From positions 67,552,714 to 67,616,713 of the forward strand of contig CP154954.1 of NCBI GenBank assembly GCA_039621445.1: a stretch of 64,000 nucleotides of DNA. Reading direction: 5' to 3'. This DNA is from Euglena gracilis (taxonomy: Eukaryota; Euglenida; Euglenophyceae; Euglenales). The position numbers and the translations under genes were made by a program. The notes under the pieces were generated by a model. It did not search any database, had not been told where the DNA came from, and saw nothing but the letters and a program-made list of their open reading frames with translations. Below are positions 55,826 to 64,000 of this stretch, in pieces; within the stretch, counting starts at the first letter, position 1, and every line of letters begins with the position of its first letter.

Positions 55826-55970
55826 AGTTCAATTGAAATCCGAGATGATTCACCACTTGGGTGGGCTGCAGGGTGGACTTTGTGACATTTGTTTTGAAAC
55901 CTGAGCTGATTAAATCCCTGAACACTGTGTTCAGGTAATTTTGCAAAACGTTTGGTGTTGGGGCCACCAG
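55826..55970 (-). pseudogene. DIRS D5: 145-bp inverted RT segment
   Basis: On the minus strand it reads MAPTPNVLQNYLNTVFRDLI, SSGFKTNVTKSTLQPTQVVN, HLGFQLNF, the RT part that directly follows YLDDILLV in D3 (36,905-37,045). Both edges are sharp, and about 10 bp encoding the DDI residues are missing at the left edge. Confidence 0.9.
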
Positions 55971-56225
55971 AAAAACTGCAGGTTCCCCCCCAGAATATCA
56001 AAACAATAAAAAAGGAACTGTGAAAAATTTTCAAAAAAGATTACATATCAAAAGGCAATTGGCTGCCAATTTGGGCCAATTAAGGTGCAACCTTATGGCC
56101 CTGCCCTTTCTAAGGGCATTTACAGATGCCCTGGCAAATTTTTCACTTACAAACTCTGCAGCCCACTGGGATTCAAAACATCCAATTTCCCAGGAAATCA
56201 AAGCCCAATTAAGGGAAATAAAAAT
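55971..56225 (+). pseudogene. DIRS D5 RT end, truncated at a fusion with the Gag-like block
   Basis: Plus strand resumes with KLQVPPQNIKTIKKEL-type sequence, then AHWDSKHPISQEIKAQLREI and K, matching D3 up to 37,308. At AAATAAAAAT the sequence changes to GCTGGTAGCCGCGG, which is the Gag-like block (equivalent to 46,379). The junction marks a deletion relative to the first unit. Confidence 0.9.
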
Positions 56226-56378
56226 GCTGGTAGCCGCGGCGAATACCGGGGCTGTAACCCTTTCAGCATGGGAGGCAACCAAAATCGGGGCCTCAGCATA
56301 CTGAAGGTACTGCTGGTATGGCGCGCCAGAAGGCTGCGGCCATGGTGGACGTTGTCCTGGTCCCCGTCCAGGCAGCAT
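56226..56378 (-). pseudogene. Gag-like N-terminus next to chromovirus B
   Basis: Starts with ATG at 56,378: MLPGRGPGQRPPWPQPSGAP, YQQYLQYAEAPILVASHAER, VTAPVFAAAT. It then runs into inverted DIRS sequence. It shows where the ORF of the larger block at 46,530-39,059 probably begins. Confidence 0.6.
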
Positions 56379-56429
56379 GATGCTACCCGAACGGCGACTG
56401 AAACGAGGAAAACCTTGTTGTCAGTCGCT

Positions 56430-56620
56430 GAGTGCTTGCGCACTGAAAAAAAGAAACTTCTATCTTTATGAATAACTCTGCGAGAAAGACAGAAGATGCA
56501 GTGCAGGGGGGGTATAAACGCGAAACAATCACATAAAACACACACATTCTCCAAAACAAAATCGTTTCAGAAAGTGTTTATGTTTATGTCTATGTTATTG
56601 CGTTTATTCCACAACATTCA
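56430..56620 (-). other. AT-rich segment between chromodomain and Gag-like start (possible LTR)
   Basis: Contains, on the minus strand, GTGGAATAAACGC, A/T-rich sequence, GTTTATACCCCCCC and CTTTTTTTCAG. It is conserved between copies A and B (46,560-46,750). The position between the end of pol and a Gag-like start is where a single LTR would lie in a tandem array, but I see no second copy in the window to confirm this. Confidence 0.4.
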
Positions 56621-56623
56621 ATC

Positions 56624-56934
56624 CTATGCCGGATCCCAAGTGTCCTCCTCTGGCCCATACCCTTTCCAGAGAACTTTCCAGTAGTGCACACCCCTGTCGA
56701 CCTTGCGGTCTATAATCTTATCGACCACAAAGTCTTCCGTTTCAGGTAATCTGGAACGGGGCTTGAAATATAAGCAGGGTATAGCTTTTTTGTCTGAGGG
56801 GCTTAGGTACGGTTCTTAATCGTCCATATAGACGTCCTCAATCCCGTTGGGCAAAGCAACTTTATATCGCCCGCTACTACCTAACCTCTCCAAAATTTCG
56901 CATGGGCCGAGCCAAGAGGATCTAGCTTGGAAGA
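56624..56934 (-). pseudogene. Chromovirus B integrase tail and chromodomain
   Basis: Minus strand: LGSSGRYKVALPNGIEDVYM, DD, an in-frame stop, [58 protein letters not shown], stop. A well-formed chromodomain of about 37 residues (56,624-56,740). The stop between integrase and chromodomain also occurs in copy A, so it is older than the duplication. Confidence 0.85.
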
Positions 56935-57951
56935 TTACATGCGGGTGCGGTTATTCCGTTCCCACACGCGGTCACCTGGACTATACACAGGTGTGTTGAT
57001 GTTTTGCAAAAACGATTTCTGTTTGTTGGAATGAATTTCTGTGATACCTGATTGGACTGCAGAGCGGGGTGATTCCACTTCTGCAAACCACGTTTCACAG
57101 CTGACACTACTTCGGGCGGGTCTCTCCGAGGGGATATCCCCTATGGACGGAGGGTCTCGTCCGAAAAAAATTTTGTACGGTGAGTGCGGTAATAGCAACC
57201 CTGGCAAGGTATTGATGTAAAATAAACACCAATGAAGACCGGATAACCAATTCTTACCCGAGTCAGCCAGTGAAAGGCGAAGCATATTGACGACGGATTT
57301 CACGGCTGCCTCGGCTCTACCATTGTCTTTCGGGCGGTATATAATGGAAAAGTTCTGCTCAATGCCGAGTAAACCGCACAAAGTTGTGAAAAACCGCAAG
57401 GATAACAAGTGATCTTGGTCACTCACAATTTCGTTCGGTGAACCCATTAAGCAGATACATTTCTCCAGGAATATAGATGCCAAAATTTGGGCTGTCAACC
57501 CTGCTTTCCGGCATGGAATGGCTACTACGTACCCACACAGCCGACAGACGACAACAAAAACGTAGTCGTAAATTTTGTCATCTTTGCAAGGTTCAAGTTC
57601 GAGAAAATCCATGCAGAGGGACGTAAAAATGTCCAGTGGTACGGGGAAAACGTCCATCGTACCAGGGGGGGTACCTCTGCGCGGTTTCACAGCCTGACAA
57701 ATTTGGCACCGTTGCGAAATTCGCAAACAGCGTGAACATAAATATTTTTCACTCAGGGTTGTGCAGTATCTGCGGCCCACTAGTGAAAGAAGTTTGGGGG
57801 CCCCAAGGTGACCGTGGTTGTGATAGCTCAAAATCACATCATCAATCAGGGCTTGGGGTATACAATATTTATAACCAGAATCATTCCGGAAAATATCGCA
57901 ATGGTGATAGGAGTAATTCTCTATGGACTCACCATTACGGAGTCTATTCAC
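56935..57951 (-). pseudogene. Chromovirus B integrase
   Basis: A 338-codon open frame. Zinc finger: YHNHGHLGAPKLLSLVGRRY ... CLRISQRCQICQAVKPRRG. Core: LCMDFLELEPCKDDKIYDYV (first Asp), NEIVSDQDHLLSLRFFTTLC (second Asp), YRPKDNGRAEAAVKSVVNML (Glu). Thirty-five residues separate the second Asp and the Glu, a DD35E core. Then WLSGLHWCLFYINTLPGLLL, HSPYKIFFGRDPP (the usual post-core helix) and NTPVYSPGDRVWERNNRTRM leading into the GPY/F-like region. The catalytic residues are all present. It would insert the element's cDNA into chromatin. Confidence 0.9.
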
Positions 57952-58197
57952 AATGGTACTATATACAGGGTCACGCGAATAATCTCATTCGCGGAAGAAT
58001 AGGGGGGTAGGAGTTTCCGTACGCGTAATGCGACGGGGACGGCAGTGCGTCCACGCCGGCGCCTTCCACTCAACGGTGAAATGGAGATGCTGCGATGTAC
58101 CCGGGAAACGGGTAGTGAATCGAGCATGTTGTCCGCAGCGTCGGATCGACGTGCGAACTGGTCAGCCTCATGACTGCCATGAAAAGTCGCGTTATCC

Positions 58198-59109
58198 TCA
58201 CCGGGTTCCAGGATAATACCAGGGGGCTCGGCTGAGAGGATCCGCAACTTCTTGCGTATGACCTGGGGTGTAGATAACCACCCGATTAAACTGGCACATG
58301 AACTCATGCCATCGGCACCTTCTGCCAACTGATGACATGGCCTTGTTTAGGTCCTCGGCATGCCAGTGTTGAAGGCTCTCATGATCCGTCAACACGAGTA
58401 TCTGGACCAAGCTGCTGGCTATCCAGCATCGGAATTTCTGGAGAATAAGCACAATGACATATGTCTCCTTTTTACGAATGCTCCATTTAACCTGTCCTTT
58501 CCCTTTGTCGCCCTGTAGCTTCCTGCTGAAGAGAGCCACAGGTCGGAGTTCATTTGCCGCATTACGCTGGCTAAGAACCCCGCCAACAGCGTAATCGCTG
58601 CTGTCGACCTCCAGGACATACGGTTTGTATGGATCCGCGATGTCGAGAACCACGTTCTCGAGGAGCAAGTCCTTGATTTTATTCAAGGCCTCGTGCATTT
58701 GGTCATCCCAAATGACTTTTGCGTTATCGGGTGTCCGATTTTTGAGTTGTCGGGTTAGGGGTACCGCAATTTTCGCGAAATCTTTCATGTAAATCGCGTA
58801 ACATTGGGCTAATCCCAAAAATCCCTTTAATTGTGTTAAGGTCTTAATGACCTCAGGAGTCCATTTCTTAATGGCCTCCATCTTGCTGGGTTCGGCTTTA
58901 CGCTGCCCGTTGCTCAGGATGTGCCCGCAAAACTTAATAATTTTGTGAACCAGGTGCATTTTGGAACCCTTCACAAAAAAGCAAATGCTTTTTGAACGCG
59001 GATAATACCGCCCGCACACCGCGATAATGAGGTTCGAGGATATCCTCGCCCGATTTCGCGGATGGCGGTTGGGTTCCCACCAGTACATCATCGATGTACC
59101 CCAGAGCAA
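58198..59109 (-). pseudogene. Chromovirus B RNase H and RT connection
   Basis: A 303-codon frame starting in an RT shadow frame and entering the true frame at FFVKGSKMHLVHKIIKFCGH. RNase H: YVLEVDSSDYAVGGVLSQRN, KKETYVIVLILQKFRCWIAS, LVLTDHESLQHWHAEDLN, YTPGHTQEVADPLSRAPW. All four acidic residues are kept. A frameshift near 58,200-58,330 separates it from the integrase frame. Confidence 0.9.
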
Positions 59110-60044
59110 ACGGTAAATCGCGCAAAACCCACTGGATCATGCGTTGAAACATGGCTGGGCCACTTTTAACACCCATGGGGAGTACCGTCCATTGGTACAC
59201 GCCCTTGGATGTCACGAATGCCGTGTACGGTTGCAAATCAGGATGCAAATGCATCTGATGGAAACAATCTTCCAGATCAAAGGTTGACCACTACCGGTTA
59301 TCCGATTGTCTAGTGATCAATCCTCGATCAGCGGTAACTGGAAGGGTCATCCTTCGTTTGGGAGTTCAGGTACCGGTAATCCAGCACCAGTCTCCACTTC
59401 TTCTGACCAGACTGATCAGCAGGTGTAGGCACCACAAAAGCTTTTGATGTGCATTCGCTCTTGGAAGGGATAATCCACTTCCGCTGGATGAGCTTCTCAG
59501 TCATCTCGTTGAGAGCTTGTTCGTGTTCACCCGAACAACGAAAGAATTTCCGGTGAATGAGCTTAACGCCATCCTTGAGCTTGATTTTGCAAACACCGAA
59601 CGGCCCGCGAATTGCGGGGTCGATGTCGCAGGCGCAAACTGGGTTTTCCAGTACACCATGGAATTCGCGAGTAATTCGCGAACAATAGTCAGCAGACTTG
59701 GGGTGTTGGTCAGCACTCTCAATGACCGCAAAAATCGGCGTTGAGGGTGTGGCATCCCCATTGGTACCGAGGTATCTTGGCACACGCAAATCGGATATTC
59801 CGAATGAGTCAAAAAAAACGCGAAAAATGATTTCTTTAACAGGTGGTAATAATATACCACAAAAATCCTCAAATAGTGGTACATCAGCGGGTAAATCCCA
59901 CCAATGAAAACACACATAGGATAATTGGTGAAACCAATCCGCATTCGGATTGACCGGTATGAGGAGAGCTCCTCGCGCTTCATCGCGGAGGATTTTCTCC
60001 ACCACATCCGGGATAAGTTTTGGGGGAGGGTGCATCCAAAGCAC
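58934..60044 (-). pseudogene. Chromovirus B reverse transcriptase
   Basis: The frame 60,044-59,328 contains the end of the methyltransferase, then LENPVCACDIDPAIRGPFGV, GEHEQALNEMTEKLIQRKWI, TSKAFVVPTPADQSGQKKWR, LVLDYRYLNSQTKDDPSSYR. A shift of frame near 59,330 and a stop separate it from 59,254-58,934: MHLHPDLQPYTAFVTSKGVY, QWTVLPMGVKSGPAMFQRMI, RDLPFALGYIDDVLVGTQPP (YIDD at about 59,081-59,098). The catalytic Asp pair is intact. Methyltransferase and RT share one continuous frame here, direct evidence that they belong to one polyprotein. Confidence 0.9.
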
Positions 60045-60195
60045 CGTATCACCTCAAAATTTAAGAAATGCGTTGGTGTGTCGCGACCAATATCGCGACA
60101 AGCGCACATGCGCCTTTGATGAAAACGCATCAATTTCCAACGACAAATCGAAGGAATCAGCCAAAAACCGCAATTTTGGAGAACCATTCCTCCAA
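59850..60195 (-). pseudogene. Chromovirus B Dam-like methyltransferase domain
   Basis: Same landmarks and the same frame break as copy A: ILEEWFSKIAVFG (end of 61,068-60,157), an IDAFSS segment in the next frame, then TVLWMHPPPKLIPDVVEKIL, RGALLIPVNPNADWFHQLSY, CFHWWDLPADVPLFEDFCGI, which is open into RT. HPPP replaces the NPP(F/Y/W) catalytic motif. Confidence 0.75.
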
Positions 60196-61636
60196 AATAC
60201 GGTATTGACCAAAATTAAATGCGTTCCATACACGCATCGCGTAGGTGTCGACTTGGTTCGTGGCTTGAAGAGCGGTAACGCAATTCAGGGATCCGCAAAC
60301 ATAGGTCAAGGGTGTGTCATGCACACTCCCTAGGGGCATTCCCAAAGGTTGATGGGTTGGATGGGTTAATACCCAGTCCACATCATGCCAGATGGAGGTG
60401 GGGGAGGTATGTGACACCGATTTCGCGGTCCCAAACAACAAGGCAATACCCCATTGTTGGAGCACTTGATGTACGGTCGCGCATTGCGATCCGCAACCAA
60501 GTGTGTGGTTACGCGAAATCGGGATTAGTGTTGGTGTTTGGACTAGACATCCACAATCGAAATCTGGCTGGGCACAAATTATCCTACAGTGCACACATTG
60601 GAAGGAAGTGTCGGAGTAGTGGTCCTGGTCGCGCATGTTGGTCTGGTGGGTGTGTGTGTAAAAGTTGGGATGCGCTTTTGTAGCTGCTGGGGGGTGTACA
60701 GATGTATCTGAAAGCAAAACATCTGGAGGAAAACGGGGTATTTGTGCAGCTGGGCGACTCCTCGACACCGTGATCACTTCAGGCCTTTGGGCTTTCGTCT
60801 TGTAACCCAGTGGAACGAGGGAGGTACCGCTACTCGCTTGCCCTGCCTCATGGAGAACGGACGTTGGTGTGTAAATGGGCAGGGGGTGAACTTTCTCGGT
60901 ACACCCGGTGTGGAAAACGTTGGTAGGTGTGGTTGGTAACGGGGTAAAAGTTTTCGAAAACGGTGCGGAAAAATTTGTGGCTGTCGCGGTTGACGCCACA
61001 GGTGATGAGGGTTTGGGGAGCAATGAAGAGAATGGTGATGTGCGCAAACCGTGGGAGTGGCAATCCACTACCAGCCGGTGCTGACGTAAAAAGGGATATC
61101 CAAGAATTACGTCAGAACCATGGATTCCGGATTCATATCCCCAGGTATCCGGAAAATTTTGCGGTTGGGGGGGGTGAGTGGTGCTTGGGGATGAGGGGCA
61201 GGACTATGTCCAAAAAGCATCCCAAGTCGCCACCGCACACGGGGGTGTTGTCAGCCGTCGTAATTTTGATCGCCTTCTTGGCTTTCACCAAGAGGGGGTT
61301 TGGTATCAACCCGAACCGAAAAAGTAGTGCGATGCGACAACCAGTGTCAATGAGAATTTTTGCTTTTGCACAAAAATCTTGGATTTTGATTTCCGCTTGG
61401 ACCAAAAGTTCCATGGGGGGTATGCAAAGTGAAGGGTCTGGCAAAAATACGTTTTCTTGACAGCTTTCCCATGAACCCTTTCCTACTTTGCACAAAATTC
61501 CGAGCGGAAAGTTGGAGTGGGGGGTGGGTGACCCGAAAATTATCCGGGTACCGACCAGAAAGGCGGATGTGCAGGGGGGGCAGGGTTGACCAGGTCCTAC
61601 CTCCATCTGTTCATTGGTGCCCCCCCCTTTAGCCAC
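60157..61636 (-). pseudogene. Chromovirus B protease and Cys/Pro-rich linker
   Basis: The frame 61,636-61,133 gives DFCAKAKILIDTGCRIALLF (active-site DTG at about 61,340-61,348), AKKAIKITTADNTPVCGGDL, GCFLDIVLPLIPKHH. The last protease motif and the linker continue in 61,068-60,157 (303 codons), with a Pro/Thr/Ser-rich stretch and the Cys cluster FQCVHCRIICAQPDFDCGCL. Unlike copy A, the active-site codon after DTG is intact. A frameshift near 61,140 separates the two parts. The first 60 or so codons of the upper frame lie in unrelated sequence. Confidence 0.8.
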
Positions 61637-62410
61637 CGCAGACCAAGTGGCTGATGCTTTAATTCAACTTTTTCAATTTTCAAAGGCCCACGCCCGTAAT
61701 GCATACAGTGCTATGCTTTTGATCCCTGGTTTGGTGGCCTAAGGTTTAATACCTTATTAGCACCTAAAAAAAATGGTTCGGAACCAAAATCTGGAGAAGT
61801 ATGCTGCCTTTTGAGATCCCCTCCCAATCCTCCTTGAGCTGGCAAGGCAGCCTGTGCCCACTGATATTTGTACATTGCGCACACAGCTCATTTTTTTGTT
61901 CACACATCCTCTGTTTATATCATTCAGCTGATTTGACACAAGTCAAAAGAACCAGAAGTGTGTTGGGGGGGCACCCTACATTCAAATCAAACGTAAAGGG
62001 CAAAAACTCCACAGATGGGAAAGAGTGGTCTCAATTCCCCAATGTCCCCAAATAAGTCCCTTTCATTAAATTCTGGCTTATGTGGCCGCCACCCGGTTTA
62101 ACCTAAAGCCTGGGAGTCCCCTTCTGATTTCATTAAAACCCCCTATACGCCCATAAGTGCTGACACAATTGCTTCCATTACAAGATAATTTTTGACCAAA
62201 CAAAGAGTACCCCCCCCAGGTGTGAGGACCCCACTCCACCAGAGAGGCAGGGGTTGGATTGCTCAAAAAATTGGGCTTTTCAGCCCAAGAAGTTTGTGAA
62301 ATTGGTCAATGGAAAGGGGTTGAGGCTTTTACAGCCCATTATCAAAGACTTGGTGCCCAAGGTGCCTTGGAAAATCCCCTGGCCCCACTAATTTCAGCGC
62401 ACAATCTGGC
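61625..62410 (+). pseudogene. DIRS D6 tyrosine recombinase
   Basis: Plus-strand recombinase in several frames: ADQVADALIQLFQFSKAHAR, NAYSAMLLIPG (about 61,640-61,730), then APYIQIKRKGKNSTDGKE-type sequence, SADTIASIT, and the C-terminal box HSTREAGVGLLKKLGFSAQE, VCEIGQWKGVEAFTAHYQRL. The HxxR pair (His 62,232-62,234, Arg 62,241-62,243) and the Tyr codon (62,340-62,342) are in one frame, the only DIRS copy here with the whole C-terminal box intact. A TGA lies just before it, and earlier frameshifts disable the gene. Confidence 0.85.
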
Positions 62411-62910
62411 CTCACAATGGCAAATTGCAGATCCCGAGGTGTCTCGTACTCCCTCGAGGCAAACCGACAAGGGAGGAAGGGACACCGAGGGCGAAGCACA
62501 AAGACATTGTGAGCCCGACCCCCCCCTCCCATTGAGAAACTTTGTCTTCAAACGCCCTCGGTCAGCACGTGCGGGCCAGGGGAGAAGAGGGGGGAGGGGA
62601 AGAAACAGCACCATGGTCGCCACGTCGGAGACAGTGCAGCCAACTCCGGCGAGGCGGCACTAATGGGAGACACCTAACCCAACGACCAATCACACAACAC
62701 CGCCGGCGAGAAAGGCATGGCCTCACAATGTCTTTGTGCTTCGCCCTCGGTGTCCCTTCCTCCCTTGTCGGTTTACCCCGAGGGAGTACGAAACACCGCC
62801 GGCGAGCAAGGCATGGCCTCACAACATCTTTGTGCTTCGCCCTCGGTGTCCCTTCCTCCCTTGTCGGTCTGCCTCGGGGAGTGCAAACCACAACGTCTTG
62901 GTTCATGCCC
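62411..62910 (+). repeat. DIRS D6 terminal repeat with tandem and inverted units
   Basis: A 96-bp unit (CGCCGGCGAG(A/C)AAGGCATGGC ... GTGTCCCTTCCTCCCTTGTC) is present twice in tandem (from about 62,701 and 62,797). An inverted version lies at about 62,436-62,515 (CTCGTACTCCCTCGAGGCAA ... GGCGAAGCACAAAGACATTG). The inverted arms could pair over roughly 70 bp. Confidence 0.8.
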
Positions 62911-64000
62911 GGGGGGGGGGAGGGGAAGGCGCCACAGGATAAACAGACAGAAGCCACGAGCTGGGAGGGCGGCCCACTCGCCAGCATGGGAGACCTGCGT
63001 CCTCACAATCACAGGCACAGGCGAGAAGGCGTCACTCCCGGGTCGAAAACCGCGGGCGTACAGACCCCAGGCGCGCACCCAAACAGTGACGCCGCCTCGC
63101 CCACTCCATGCCTCCTCCTTCCTCTTCCCCCTCCATGCCTCGAACACCCCCGTCACATGCCGCACACTTCCTCTTTGGTCCTTCCCCCCTTCGGTTACCA
63201 CTCCCGAGTACAAAACCCCCGCATCCCATGGAAATCTTCTCACCTCGTTTCCCCCCCTCTTCCCCCTCCGCCGCTGCCAGCCCACGTGTTCCCGTTCCGC
63301 ACCACTGACTGTCCTCTTTCGGCGCCATGTCTGTTTCTTTTTAAGCTCGAAAGAGGATCCAATCTACTCGCAACGCCTGGAGTGCGCATCTTCGGACCGC
63401 GTCCCTTCAGGGACCTGGGGCGAGGGTTGATGGGCTGGGGCTAAAAATGGGATGGCTAGCCCACCCCAGGGTGGGCCTAAAAAAGACCTGCAAATCACAG
63501 TTTTGATATCCATCGGCAAACCCCCAAAACGCCTAAAACACCCCAAAAACATCATTTTTGGCTATTTTTGAACACCTTTTTCAAAATCTCGGCGCTTTAC
63601 GCCAAATTTTTTGGGCTGGCAAAATCCGGGCTGGCTGCAGCAGCCCCCCCAGAGGGTCAGCAAAAAGTTAAAGAGATGTGTGCGGGCCAACTGTCATGGG
63701 GGGGGGGGCTCTGGTGGGGTTTCGGAATGGGAACAAACCATTTGGTACGGGTTCAGCTGTCAGCAATGTGACGTACTGTACAAGGAAAAGTAGTGGGCAG
63801 TGTGACTCCTGAGAGCAGGCCATGTCCCAAGCAGCGAGCAGGACAGCGTGAGCCTCAGGGGAAGGGGTGCTGAAGAACAGGTCAGAACGACGAGACTGCC
63901 GACACTGCCTACACGCCAGCACAGGAGCCGCTGTTCAGGTAGAGGTGCACATGGCACACATTCACAAATTTGCCGACACCACAGAGAGACCTTAATTTAT
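62911..64000. other. Sequence without a recognised gene
   Basis: C-rich DNA to about 63,330 and AT/C-rich DNA with AAAACGCC-type words at 63,480-63,620. The long frames at 62,542-63,444 and 62,717-63,430 begin in the DIRS terminal repeat and have no domain. GGCTGGCAAAATCCGGGCTG near 63,615 resembles the dispersed CCAGCC motif of the first 12 kb. Confidence 0.5.

Larger units (their letters stand above)
56226..61570 (-). mobile_element. Chromovirus (Ty3/gypsy) copy B, pol region with Gag-like start
   Basis: Closely similar copy of 46,379-51,684, in the same orientation and order (protease, linker, Dam-like methyltransferase, RT, RNase H, integrase, chromodomain, AT-rich 190 bp, Gag-like N-terminus). 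It is the better preserved copy: the integrase is uninterrupted and the protease keeps DTGC. The upstream edge (61,570) joins about 60 bp of unrelated sequence and then DIRS D6. It contains frameshifts in RT and between RNase H and integrase. Confidence 0.85.

Noticed and set aside
62542-63444. 300-codon ORF near the right end
   Set aside because: It starts in the DIRS terminal repeat, overlaps another long frame, and is Pro/Ser-rich without any recognisable motif.

Overview
This is nuclear DNA of a eukaryote, most likely a unicellular alga or other protist; I cannot name the species. The evidence is retrotransposons with LTRs, polypurine tracts and chromodomains, tyrosine-recombinase (DIRS-like) retroelements, long GT and TTTG microsatellites, very frequent C/G homopolymer runs, and the absence of bacterial-type operons. 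I see no convincing host gene, tRNA or rRNA.

Positions 1-15,200 are gene-poor. They hold microsatellites, C-run/G-run palindromes, degenerate AT-rich repeats, one small inverted-repeat element carrying a 60-codon ORF (6,719-7,118), and one possible exon (9,618-9,811, minus strand).

Positions 15,200-34,700 hold a DIRS-like element (D1: ORF1, RT, RNase H, Dam-like methyltransferase, tyrosine recombinase). Its RT gene is split by a nearly complete 12.5-kb LTR retrotransposon, 'element L' (17,247-29,721), with two LTRs, a probable primer-binding site, a polypurine tract and a 4-bp target duplication. Element L encodes a coiled-coil Gag, then a Dam-like methyltransferase domain, then a cytosine-C5-type methyltransferase domain joined to the aspartic protease, then RT, RNase H, a DD35E integrase and a chromodomain-like tail. 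It is decayed: frameshifts, stops, and D-to-Y changes at the protease and RT active sites. A second DIRS copy (D2) lies inverted after D1.

Positions 34,700-51,700 hold a rearranged DIRS copy (D3) and an unrecognised, probably structural (Gag-like) coding block on the minus strand. That block is interrupted by a short LTR element, 'element S' (42,786-44,940). Its two 245-bp LTRs look identical, and its only recognisable gene is an uninterrupted 219-codon Dam-like methyltransferase. A 672-bp direct duplication of the host sequence flanks element S. Next comes chromovirus copy A on the minus strand, in the order protease, Cys/Pro-rich linker, Dam-like methyltransferase, RT, RNase H, integrase, chromodomain.

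Positions 51,700-64,000 repeat the preceding layout: inverted DIRS segment D4, DIRS D5, then chromovirus copy B. This second unit lacks about 9 kb that is present in the first. A final DIRS recombinase and terminal repeat (D6) and unannotated DNA follow.

Two themes unify the window. First, methyltransferase domains occur in four kinds of retroelement here (DIRS, chromovirus, element L, element S), and element L has two different ones. Second, several copies contain sharply bounded internal inversions. Most pol genes are broken; element S and the catalytic motifs of chromovirus B are the best preserved.
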